From positions 12,501 to 17,500 of the forward strand of contig NZ_QPKJ02000013.1 in assembly GCF_003344625.1 (NCBI RefSeq): a stretch of DNA of 5,000 nucleotides. Direction: 5' to 3'. Each line of letters opens with the position of its first letter. Positions within the stretch are counted from its first letter, which is position 1. Made by a program: the position numbers and the translations under genes. A model generated the notes under the pieces. It had not been told where the DNA came from. It did not search any database and saw only the letters and a list, made by a program, of their open reading frames with translations. Positions 1 to 4,852 of the stretch are shown here, one piece after another. This stretch comes from Solirubrobacter deserti (GTDB taxonomy: Bacteria > Actinomycetota > Thermoleophilia > Solirubrobacterales > Solirubrobacteraceae).

Positions 1-186
1 TTGAATTATCAAAAATTTGGAGCGTGAAGTGCAATTAGATCTATTTTTGGGGGATCCAGATTAATATTATCAATTAGAATAATTTATGGTTGGCTTGGTT
101 GGACCAATAAAATGAAGTATCCAGGCTCCGTTTAGAAAAAACCCAATTGGTAATATATCTATGATTACTACTTGTATCATAAACGA

Positions 187-197
187 TTTTTTTTTTT
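187..197. repeat. T11 homopolymer in clpP intron 1
   Basis: Eleven uninterrupted T residues lie in the intron. Mononucleotide tracts like this are typical length-variable plastid microsatellites, and they are also prone to sequencing length error. Confidence 0.9.
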
Positions 198-630
198 AAT
201 AGGAGTGATCTCAAAGTGTTAATCAATTGAGTAATATGATGAATACGTCGAATATTTGGCAGAAAACATGTGAAAAAAAAAGAAGTCGTAGTAAAAAGAA
301 GTGGTATTGGGGGCATTTGTCCTATATGTGCAAATCGAAATCGGGCATATCTTTACCTGGAGTAGAGCATAAACCTAAAAGAATTGAAGAGGCCCATTCA
401 GGAACAAGAAAATGACATCGTGATTTGGATTGGATCTCGATGAAACAATACATCAATGAGAAGTTAGTTCGGTAAGTTTAGTGAATTCTTTTTCTATTTT
501 ATATTATAGGGAAACGGGCCAAAACTTATCTTTCTTGAAAAATGGAAGAAAAAGTTCCTTCGTTAGAAGTTAGAAAGAGCCTGCTATGAAAAAAGAAAGG
601 GGGCTGGAATCTACACATTGATTCTTTTTC

Positions 631-657
631 TTTTTTTTTTTTTCGCGATTTTTTTTT
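631..657. repeat. T13 and T9 tracts just before domain V of clpP intron 1
   Basis: Thirteen T residues (631-643) and nine T residues (649-657) flank the short GC element CGCGA. The second tract abuts the first base of the domain V hairpin at 658. This is the single-stranded linker where domain IV would be expected, so length variation here should be tolerated. Confidence 0.85.
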
Positions 658-691
658 GAACCGTATGCATCAAAAGATGCATGTACGGTTT
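658..691 (+). other. clpP: Domain V of clpP intron 1
   Basis: The element is a 34-nt hairpin: the arm GAACCGTATGCATC, the tetraloop AAAA, and the returning arm GATGCATGTACGGTTT. Length, tetraloop and the two-base bulge region match the group II catalytic domain V. The usual opening is GAGCC, carrying the AGC catalytic triad; here it reads GAACC, so the triad would be AAC and the usual G-U wobble becomes an A-U pair. The last base is T instead of C, leaving a terminal G-U pair. A domain VI-like stem (AGGGAT...ATCCT, about 694-713) follows directly, before the splice site after 716. Confidence 0.85.
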
Positions 692-716
692 CTAAGGGAT
701 ACAATTTTATCCTAAT

Positions 717-1008
717 CAACCGACTTTATCGAGAAAGATTACTTTTTTTAGGCCAAGACGTTGATAGCGAGATCTCGAATCAACTTATTGCTCTTATGGT
801 ATATCTCAGTATAGAGGATGATACCAAAGATCTGTATTTGTTTATAAACTCTCCTGGCGGATGGGTACTACCCGGAATAGCTATTTATGATACCATGCAA
901 TTTGTGGGACCAGATGTACATACAGTATGCATGGGATTGGCCGCTTCAATGGGATCCTTTATCCTGGTCGGAGGAGAAATTACCAAACGTTTAGCATTCC
1001 CTCACGCT
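717..1008 (+). CDS. clpP: ATP-dependent Clp protease proteolytic subunit, exon 2
   Basis: This exon encodes residues 25-121, plus the last base of codon 24, of the plastid-encoded ClpP1, a serine peptidase of family S14. With the ClpR/ClpP subunits and Clp chaperones it degrades stromal proteins. The exon holds the oxyanion-loop sequence INSPGGWV (residues 67-74) and the nucleophile in GLAASMGSF, where Ser101 is the catalytic serine. It ends at KRLAFPHA. Its length of 292 nt is the usual angiosperm size, and with a 71-nt exon 1 and the 228-nt exon 3 it gives 196 codons plus stop. Reading on past 1008 yields only WRQ and a stop, so splicing is required. Residue 88 is Gly (FVGPDV), where I recall Arg in most flowering plants. 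The gene lies upstream of rps12 exon 1 on the same strand. Confidence 0.95.
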
Positions 1009-1291
1009 TGGCGCCAATGAGTTTTTTATTTGAGAGAAAAAATAAGACTGTGCCTTCGCCACATGAAATAGGAATATTAAGTAATAATAGCATGGCACTT
1101 CGAATTCGATATGAGAAAATTCTTTTATTGTTTTTTCAAAACATTAGATTATGTATCGAAAGAGTAGTATGAGAGAAAAGGTATTTCCGATTTTTCTTAT
1201 CTATCGGGAGTCCATTTCAGCGTCACAAACTTTTTTTGTTTTCACACCGGAAGGCTCTTAACAATATTTATGTTATCAAAAGTACGAAAAT

Positions 1292-1304
1292 AAAAAAAAA
1301 AAAA
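1292..1304. repeat. A13 homopolymer in clpP intron 2
   Basis: Thirteen A residues are followed after about 14 bases by eight T residues (1319-1326). The two tracts could pair weakly in the intron RNA. It is a likely length-variable microsatellite. Confidence 0.85.
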
Positions 1305-1523
1305 GAAAATAAAGATTATTTTTTTTCCTTATTTTAGGATCAAAAAGAAACTTTGGGATTGCTGAATCACAGACGAAATAAATATATAAAGCAACGGAAC
1401 CATCATAGTATTTTTTAACTCCTCCGAAAGAAAGGGTGGTAATTGGAGCATTTACCGATCTGGGTCTGATAGATCCTATATTTTCTCTTTCTTCGATGGA
1501 AGGTAAAAGTCAATTCCATTATA

Positions 1524-1561
1524 GAGCCGTATGCAATGCGCAAAAGATGCCTGTACGGTTG
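1524..1561 (+). other. clpP: Domain V of clpP intron 2, apparently expanded
   Basis: The hairpin opens with the consensus GAGCCGTA (AGC triad intact), has an AAAA loop, and closes with TACGGTTG. It spans 38 nt rather than the normal 34. The 5' arm (GCAATGCGC) is longer than the 3' arm (GATGCC), so the upper stem must carry a bulge or internal loop of about four bases. The terminal G1524/G1561 pair is a mismatch. The lower, catalytic stem is otherwise intact. Confidence 0.75.
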
Positions 1562-1649
1562 TTCAATTCTATCTTTTTTTTTCTTGTTATTCTTTATCTC
1601 TTCACCTCATCATGCGAGATAGAGGAACCATTTATTATGTTATATCATC

Positions 1650-1877
1650 AGGGTAATGATCCATCAACCTGCTGCTGCTTTTTATGAAGCACAAGCGGGA
1701 GAATTTGTCCTGGAAGCGGAAGAACTACTGAAACTGCGCGAAATCCTCACAAGGGTTTATGTACAAAGAACGGGCAAACCCGTATGGGTTGTATTCGAAG
1801 ACATGGAAAGGGATGTTTTTATGTCAGCAACAGAAGCCCAAGCTCATGGAATTGTTGATCTTGTAGCGGTTGAATGA
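1650..1877 (+). CDS. clpP: ATP-dependent Clp protease proteolytic subunit, exon 3
   Basis: This exon encodes residues 122-196 and the TGA stop. It starts RVMIHQPA, where His126 is the catalytic histidine, and carries the head-handle helix region [35 protein letters not shown] follows, with Asp176 completing the Ser-His-Asp triad. All three catalytic residues are therefore present across exons 2 and 3, so the enzyme looks functional. The C-terminus (GIVDLVAVE) is the usual length, without the extension seen in grasses. Codon 187 is CAT (C at 1845, transcript position 559 of the coding sequence), a position edited to a Tyr codon in Arabidopsis. Phe170 (VVFEDM) replaces the Ser I recall in most relatives. 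An ATG at 1656 lies inside the exon and is not the start. Confidence 0.95.
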   Translation, partial: RVMIHQPAAAFYEAQAGEFVLEAEELLKLREILTRVYVQRTGKPVWVVFEDMERDVFMSATEAQAHGIVDLVAVE

Positions 1878-1886
1878 AAATAGCAG

Positions 1887-1910
1887 GGATTTCACGCAAA
1901 TCCGTGATTT
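1887..1910 (+). terminator. clpP 3' UTR alternative small stem-loops
   Basis: GGATTT (1887-1892) pairs perfectly with AAATCC (1898-1903) across a 5-nt loop, starting 10 bases after the clpP stop. The same AAATC can instead pair with GATTT (1906-1910). Short 3' UTR hairpins in plastids mostly protect RNA ends from exonucleases rather than stop transcription. The stems are short, so a role is inferred only. Confidence 0.35.
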
Positions 1911-1934
1911 GATTGAGATTTTATTTATACCGGG

Positions 1935-1966
1935 TTTAATATTCTAGTAATTTAATATTCTAGTAA
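1935..1966. repeat. Perfect 16-bp tandem duplication
   Basis: The unit TTTAATATTCTAGTAA occurs twice in a row without mismatch (1935-1950 and 1951-1966). It lies in the clpP-rps12 spacer, 58 bases after the clpP stop and 69 bases before the rps12 start. Perfect identity suggests a recent slippage duplication; nothing indicates function. Confidence 0.95.
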
Positions 1967-2035
1967 ATAGAAGTATAATTCATAATTATCCGGTTAGGGT
2001 CGATCTAAACCAACCCATTATGTATACGATTCAGC

Positions 2036-2149
2036 ATGCCAACTATTAAACAACTTATTAGAAACACAAGACAGCCAATCAGAAATGTCACGAAATCTCC
2101 CGCTCTTCGGGGATGTCCTCAGCGCCGAGGAACATGTACTAGGGTGTAT
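2036..2149 (+). CDS. rps12: 30S ribosomal protein S12, 5' exon (trans-spliced)
   Basis: This exon encodes the first 38 residues of S12, beginning [17 protein letters not shown] and ending [10 protein letters not shown]12 sits at the decoding centre of the 30S subunit and influences translational accuracy. The remaining exons lie far away, normally in the inverted repeat, and are joined by trans-splicing. The length of 114 nt is the standard value, and the next bases are GTGTG, the group II 5' splice motif, so the end is firm. An unspliced reading would add only one codon (GTG) before TGA. There is no Shine-Dalgarno sequence directly before the ATG. The exon lies 158 bp after clpP on the same strand and is probably co-transcribed with clpP and rpl20. 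Confidence 0.95.
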
Positions 2150-2830
2150 GTGTGACTCGTTCAGATCATGGGCTGGGACAAAAGAAAGAAAACAATTTTT
2201 CCAGTATCAATGATCAGTACCAGTGAATAGGATAGAATGGAAGAACTCCATTCACTATCTAAAACTAAAAATAAAAAGATCTATTCTATCCCTCTATTGT
2301 GTATGAAATTTATGGTTTCCATTGGTGCAAATCCAATCACCTCAATTTAAGATGAAAAGCAATTCCCCATTGGTAGCAAATCGTTATCCATTAAGCGGGG
2401 GAAATCCTATTTAAGAAGTAGAAAGATTATGTTCCCACTCTTGCAAGAACGGACTAACAGGGTCAGCTACCTAGCTAACCTTCATAATTAAATACCGTTA
2501 CTGTATAGGTAGATTTCATTGTGAAAGACCTATTACTGGATAATTCATGGGTAGAGCCAAAGGGTGTGAACTGTACAAGTTACCAATAATATTGATTAAA
2601 TGAAGGAAGGGGCTCCGGTGTATAGAGAGGACCTCACCGTTTAAGAAGTAACCATAGAAACGATGGAACCACTATTTCTTTATCTATTTATATTTACTAC
2701 TTTATTTTAGTTACTATGTTTTTGATACCTCGTATCAATAAATTTCTTATTTCAAGGTAAAATGCCTAGAAAAAAGAAAAAAAATTGTGGTCGGGAAGGT
2801 TATAGTAGCAAAAGCCATTGGAATTTTTAT
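2150..2830 (+). other. rps12: rps12 intron 1, 5' half (trans-spliced group II intron)
   Basis: The stretch starts GTGTGACTCG, a canonical group II 5' end. It continues through structured, relatively GC-rich sequence with no long reading frame. A stem CGGTG/CACCG at 2616-2639 is followed by AAGAAGTAACCATAGAAACG at about 2644-2663, a phrase I recognise from the domain II-III region of several plastid group II introns. In flowering plants this intron is known to be split within domain III, and the other half is transcribed with the distant rps12 3' exons. No domain V or VI is visible here, which agrees. The 3' limit is not visible in the sequence; the value given is an estimate. Confidence 0.8.
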
Positions 2831-2938
2831 TTTATACATTGGAAGAATCCGTTTTGTTATTAATAGACCAGAAAAGGGGAAAAGAATAACTGAAAGAAAG
2901 GAAATCAATTAGTTATTCATCAAAGTTTCATTTATTCA

Positions 2939-3292
2939 ATGACCAGAATTAGACGAGGATATATAGCTCGGAGACGTAGAACAAAAATTCGTTTATTTGC
3001 ATCAAGCTTTCGGGGTGCTCATTCGAGACTTACTCGAACTATTACTCAACAGAAAATAAGAGCTTTGGTTTCGGCTCATCGGGATAGAGATAGGCAAAAG
3101 AGAGATTTTCGTCGTTTGTGGATCACTCGGATAAATGCAGTAATTCGCGAGAATAGGGTATCCTATAGTTATAGTAGATTAATACACGATCTGTACAAGA
3201 GGAAATTGCTTCTTAATCGTAAAATACTTGCACAAATAGCTATATCAAATAAGAATTGTCTTTATATGATTTCCAATGAGATCATAAAATAA
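2939..3292 (+). CDS. rpl20: 50S ribosomal protein L20
   Basis: This 117-residue basic protein begins [18 protein letters not shown] and matches plastid L20, a primary 23S rRNA binder needed for early 50S assembly. The RNA-binding N-terminus (residues 1-60) is strongly basic; the C-terminal half includes [20 protein letters not shown] (about residues 77-96). Tobacco L20, as I remember it, is 128 residues and ends IIKEVDWKESTRII. Here the frame stops after IIK, and the next codons still read RDWKKSTGII before a second TAA at 3323-3325. A candidate C-to-U editing site is C3246 (codon 103, TCA to TTA, Ser to Leu). No Shine-Dalgarno sequence lies close to the ATG; a purine run (GAAAGGAAA) is more than 30 bases upstream. 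It is the last plus-strand gene and faces rps18. Confidence 0.95.
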   Translation: MTRIRRGYIARRRRTKIRLFASSFRGAHSRLTRTITQQKIRALVSAHRDRDRQKRDFRRLWITRINAVIRENRVSYSYSRLIHDLYKRKLLLNRKILAQIAISNKNCLYMISNEIIK

Positions 3293-3334
3293 AGGGATTG
3301 GAAGAAATCCACCGGAATAATTTAAATGGAGTTC

Positions 3335-3354
3335 CCCGGAGAATGAACTCCGGG
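3335..3354 (+). terminator. GC-rich stem-loop in the rpl20 3' UTR
   Basis: CCCGGAG (3335-3341) pairs perfectly with CTCCGGG (3348-3354) around the loop AATGAA, 42 bases after the rpl20 stop. TT/AA pairs beyond a bulged C can extend it. Seven pairs, nearly all GC, in this AT-rich spacer make it the strongest local hairpin here. In plastids such elements usually define and stabilise mRNA 3' ends. On the other strand it lies well past the rps18 end. Confidence 0.6.
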
Positions 3355-3436
3355 AAAGTAGAGTATAAATTAGTATAATAAAATATGATAATATGAGAAA
3401 GTGATAAAGTCGTCAAAATGAGCGAATGCGTTCAAT

Positions 3437-3481
3437 AAAAAAAAAAGATTTCTTCTTCTTCCCCGATTCTTTTTTTTTTTT
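3437..3481. terminator. A10GA / TCT12 inverted repeat in the convergent spacer
   Basis: Ten A residues followed by GA (3437-3448) are the exact complement of TCT plus a T run (3468-3479; the run continues to 3481), with a 19-nt pyrimidine-rich loop. It lies between the convergent rpl20 and rps18 genes and would form on either transcript, ending in U residues on the plus strand. It could be a two-way 3' end signal or simply two microsatellites in opposite orientation. Confidence 0.4.
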
Positions 3482-3513
3482 GTCTTACGACACGACAATC
3501 AAATCCGTATTCT

Positions 3514-3541
3514 CCGATTTTTCGAACAAAACATCAATCGG
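3514..3541 (-). terminator. Possible rps18 3' UTR hairpin
   Basis: CCGATT (3514-3519) and AATCGG (3536-3541) form a perfect 6-bp stem with a 16-nt loop, 44 bases past the rps18 stop on the minus strand. It is a modest candidate for the 3' end of the psaJ-rpl33-rps18 RNA. Confidence 0.35.
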
Positions 3542-3585
3542 CGTTTGAGTTCAGATTGGAATTTTGATTCAATTGAAGAGTAAGC

Positions 3586-3891
3586 CTATTTATTTCTGGT
3601 TCTAAGCCCAGTAGTTCTAGCGGTCGACTCGGTTCTTTCAAATTGTTTCTCGTTATTAAGAAAAGGTAACAAAGATAAAATACGAGCTTGTTTTATAGCA
3701 ATAGTAATTAATCGTTGTTGTTTTAAGGTCAATCTATTCACTCGTCTAGATAATATTTTTCCTTGTTCACTAATAAATCGACTAATTAAACTCATGTTTC
3801 TATAATCAATTCGATCCCCCGATTGGATCGGGGGCAAACGCCTACGAAAAGATCGCTTGGATTTAAGAAAAAGTCGCTTGGATTTATCCAT
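3586..3891 (-). CDS. rps18: 30S ribosomal protein S18
   Basis: This 101-residue protein matches plastid S18, a small 30S platform protein that binds with S6. It starts [18 protein letters not shown] and contains the conserved core [22 protein letters not shown] (residues 29-50) and [24 protein letters not shown] (54-77). The length is the common dicot/non-grass value. The N-terminus holds two heptads, KSKRLFL and KSKRSFR, a short version of the heptad array that is longer in grasses. Codon 74 is already TTG (Leu), a position where some plants carry a Ser codon edited to Leu. A weak Shine-Dalgarno match (AAGGAA, 3902-3907) lies 10 bases before the ATG. It is the last gene of the minus-strand group, 186 bp after rpl33. 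Confidence 0.95.
   Translation of the reverse strand: MDKSKRLFLKSKRSFRRRLPPIQSGDRIDYRNMSLISRFISEQGKILSRRVNRLTLKQQRLITIAIKQARILSLLPFLNNEKQFERTESTARTTGLRTRNK
3853..3886 (-). repeat. rps18: 13-bp direct repeat, 21-bp period, inside rps18
   Basis: TCGCTTGGATTTA appears at 3853-3865 and 3874-3886, exactly 21 bases apart, that is seven codons. It encodes the duplicated heptad at the S18 N-terminus (residues 3-9 and 10-16). Confidence 0.85.
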
Positions 3892-3901
3892 GGTTTGTTT
3901 A

Positions 3902-3907
3902 TTCCTT
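3902..3907 (-). promoter_or_regulatory. rps18: Weak ribosome binding site of rps18
   Basis: On the minus strand the sequence reads AAGGAA, ten bases before the ATG. The spacing is good but the match is only partial. It lies immediately downstream of the hairpin at 3911-3928, so that structure may affect its access. Confidence 0.45.
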
Positions 3908-3910
3908 ATC

Positions 3911-3972
3911 CCGAAAATCCTATTTCGGTCAAATCACAATCACAAATGAATTAGAATTAAGAAATAGGATTT
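3911..3972 (-). promoter_or_regulatory. Two competing stem-loops in the rpl33-rps18 intercistronic RNA
   Basis: AAATCCTATTTC (3915-3926) and GAAATAGGATTT (3961-3972) are perfect 12-bp inverted repeats with a 34-nt loop. A local stem, CCGAAA (3911-3916) with TTTCGG (3923-3928) and a 6-nt loop, uses the same bases, so only one can form at a time. The structure ends 19 bases before the rps18 ATG. It may direct RNA processing or control ribosome access; no function is shown by the sequence itself. Confidence 0.55.
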
Positions 3973-4077
3973 GGTTTGTTTATATATAGATTTGTTTCTA
4001 TTTAAATATAGGTTATATATATAATATGTCATTTTTCCTGTTCCTTGGAAGGGTGACACACAGGCACTCGGTTCGAT

Positions 4078-4278
4078 CTATTTCTTTATCTCCCCATGAA
4101 TCGTATGTTTGTAACAATAGGGACAGAATTTTCTCAATTCCAATCGACTAGGTGTATTGTGTCGATTCTTTTGAGTAATATATCTGGAAATGCCCGTTGA
4201 TTCTTTATTAACACCGTTTCGGACACAACTGGTACATTCCAAAATAACCGTTACTCGGACATCTTTACTCTTGGCCAT
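4078..4278 (-). CDS. rpl33: 50S ribosomal protein L33
   Basis: This 66-residue protein starts [18 protein letters not shown] and ends HTIHGEIKK, matching plastid L33, a small 50S protein near the E site. Two CxxC pairs, Cys15/Cys18 and Cys52/Cys55, form the zinc-ribbon pattern. In tobacco L33 is dispensable under normal conditions but needed for recovery from cold. An in-frame ATG ten codons upstream (4308) was rejected: the family length is 66, and a strong Shine-Dalgarno sequence lies directly before the inner ATG and inside the longer frame. It sits between psaJ and rps18 on the same strand, probably in one transcript. Confidence 0.95.
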   Translation of the reverse strand: MAKSKDVRVTVILECTSCVRNGVNKESTGISRYITQKNRHNTPSRLELRKFCPYCYKHTIHGEIKK

Positions 4279-4281
4279 GAA

Positions 4282-4289
4282 CCTCCTTT
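4282..4289 (-). promoter_or_regulatory. rpl33: Shine-Dalgarno sequence of rpl33
   Basis: On the minus strand the sequence reads AAAGGAGG, then TTC, then the ATG at 4278. The match to the 16S rRNA 3' end is excellent but the gap of three bases is shorter than usual. It decides between the 66- and 76-codon readings in favour of the shorter one. Confidence 0.8.
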
Positions 4290-4717
4290 GGGTTTTTGAT
4301 TCACTCAACTCTTCTATTTTTTCGATCCGAAGCGAAGAAGAAAGGAACGAAAAAAAAAGAAGTTGCTAACTCGAAATCCAATTAAAATTAATTATGAAAG
4401 ATTTCGTTGCAATGAATAGTAAATAAAAATAATAAGTAATACAATGATTTCTAACTATATTTAGAATTGCAATACAGTATTTTATTTAAGTATCTTGTAT
4501 GATACTGTTACCCTAGACCCACATTTCCATTTTCGTTCTCACTCTATTATTAATTTACTTAGAGCCTGAACCTGAACCCGAGTTTCACTGAGGTTGAATC
4601 CACTTTTATTCTTTTTCTTTCCTCCCTTTCTAAAAAGAGAAAAAAGAGGGGGAGAGGAATTAGTCACAGATATTTGATTGTATCTCTAATCTTCTTCAAC
4701 CCTTCCCATGTCAATAA
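4290..4717 (-). other. psaJ-rpl33 spacer without genes
   Basis: No reading frame here resembles a known plastid protein. The stretch is AT-rich. It holds a nested inverted repeat at 4474-4508 and a purine/pyrimidine-rich imperfect hairpin at about 4620-4660 that may shape the psaJ 3' end. It also has a short CCTGAA CCTGAA CCCGAG run at about 4565-4582. No convincing promoter for rpl33 is visible, which fits transcription from upstream of psaJ. Confidence 0.6.
4474..4508. repeat. Nested inverted repeats in the psaJ-rpl33 spacer
   Basis: AGTATC (4489-4494) pairs with GATACT (4501-4506) around a 6-nt loop. ACAGTAT (4474-4480) can pair instead with ATACTGT (4502-4508). The two stems share the same right arm and exclude each other. 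Confidence 0.55.
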
Positions 4718-4852
4718 CTAGAATGAAAAAAAAGGGAATGTCAACGCATCCGGGAAGAAACGATTGATCTCTATCAATAGACCTGCTAAAGACCCGAACC
4801 ATAGAGTACTTAGTACCGGTGCCACGGAGAGATATGTTTTTAGATCTCGCAT
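4718..4852 (-). CDS. psaJ: Photosystem I reaction centre subunit IX (PsaJ)
   Basis: The 44-codon gene translates to [20 protein letters not shown], continues [20 protein letters not shown] and ends FFSF. This matches PsaJ over its whole usual length. PsaJ is a one-helix thylakoid protein (hydrophobic segment about residues 9-28) that lies beside PsaF and binds pigments; it helps PsaF give plastocyanin access to photosystem I. The conserved [10 protein letters not shown] motif follows the helix. The stop is TAG at 4720-4718. A clear Shine-Dalgarno sequence stands seven bases before the ATG. It is the first gene in the window of the minus-strand group and lies 439 bp upstream of rpl33. Confidence 0.96.
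   Translation of the reverse strand: MRDLKTYLSVAPVLSTLWFGSLAGLLIEINRFFPDALTFPFFSF

Larger units (their letters stand above)
1..716 (+). other. clpP: clpP intron 1 (group II), 3' portion
   Basis: This stretch has no credible gene. It is the part of clpP intron 1 that lies in the window; exon 1 (normally 71 nt) and the intron 5' end with its GUGYG motif are upstream. The 3' end is placed by the protein: the next base, C717, completes a split Tyr codon (TA|C) and is followed by the conserved ClpP residues [12 protein letters not shown]. The intron then ends in AT, which fits the group II AY rule. A domain V hairpin at 658-691 and a domain VI-like stem at about 693-714 support group II identity. 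A small hairpin at 95-107 (TTGGT/ACCAA) probably belongs to domain I. The reading frames at 74-316 (minus) and 227-415 (plus) resemble nothing I know and are chance frames. The intron must be removed for ClpP to be made. Confidence 0.9.
1009..1649 (+). other. clpP: clpP intron 2 (group II)
   Basis: This 641-nt intron separates the codons for Ala121 and Arg122. Boundaries were chosen so that HA joins RVMIHQPA in frame with the usual 292/228-nt exon sizes. The intron would then begin TGGCGCC, which is not the GUGYG consensus. Moving both boundaries one base upstream (start TTGGCG, exon 3 beginning C1649) also keeps the protein (GCC for GCT), so the junction is uncertain by one base. A domain V hairpin at 1524-1561 supports group II identity. 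The frames at 927-1172 and 1436-1687 run through the intron and are not genes. An A13 tract and a T8 tract lie at 1292-1326. clpP introns 1 and 2 have been lost independently in several plant lineages; both are kept here. Confidence 0.88.

Noticed and set aside
74..316. 80-codon minus-strand frame in clpP intron 1
   Set aside because: It lies inside the intron, contains low-complexity runs from the T11 tract (Lys/Phe stretches) and resembles no plastid protein.
227..415. 62-codon plus-strand frame in clpP intron 1
   Set aside because: It overlaps the previous frame, sits in spliced-out sequence and shows no recognisable domain; plastid maturase motifs are absent.
927..1172. 81-codon plus-strand frame over the end of clpP exon 2
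   Set aside because: It is a shadow frame of exon 2 that runs into intron 2.
1436..1687. 83-codon plus-strand frame across the end of clpP intron 2
   Set aside because: It covers domain V of the intron and enters exon 3 in the wrong frame.
2762..2863. 33-codon frame starting MPRKKKKNCG before rpl20
   Set aside because: Too short, lysine-rich from an A tract, no known homologue, and probably within the rps12 intron half. Kept only as a note in the findings.
3293..3325. Calling rpl20 a pseudogene
   Set aside because: The first 117 residues are intact and well conserved, and lengths near this are known for functional L20.
4279..4308. Ten-codon N-terminal extension of rpl33 (start at 4308)
   Set aside because: Family length is 66 residues from MAKSKD, and the Shine-Dalgarno sequence for the inner ATG lies within this extension.
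4565..4582. CCTGAA CCTGAA CCCGAG run as a functional repeat
   Set aside because: Only two exact 6-bp units with one degenerate copy; this is within chance and has no supporting context.
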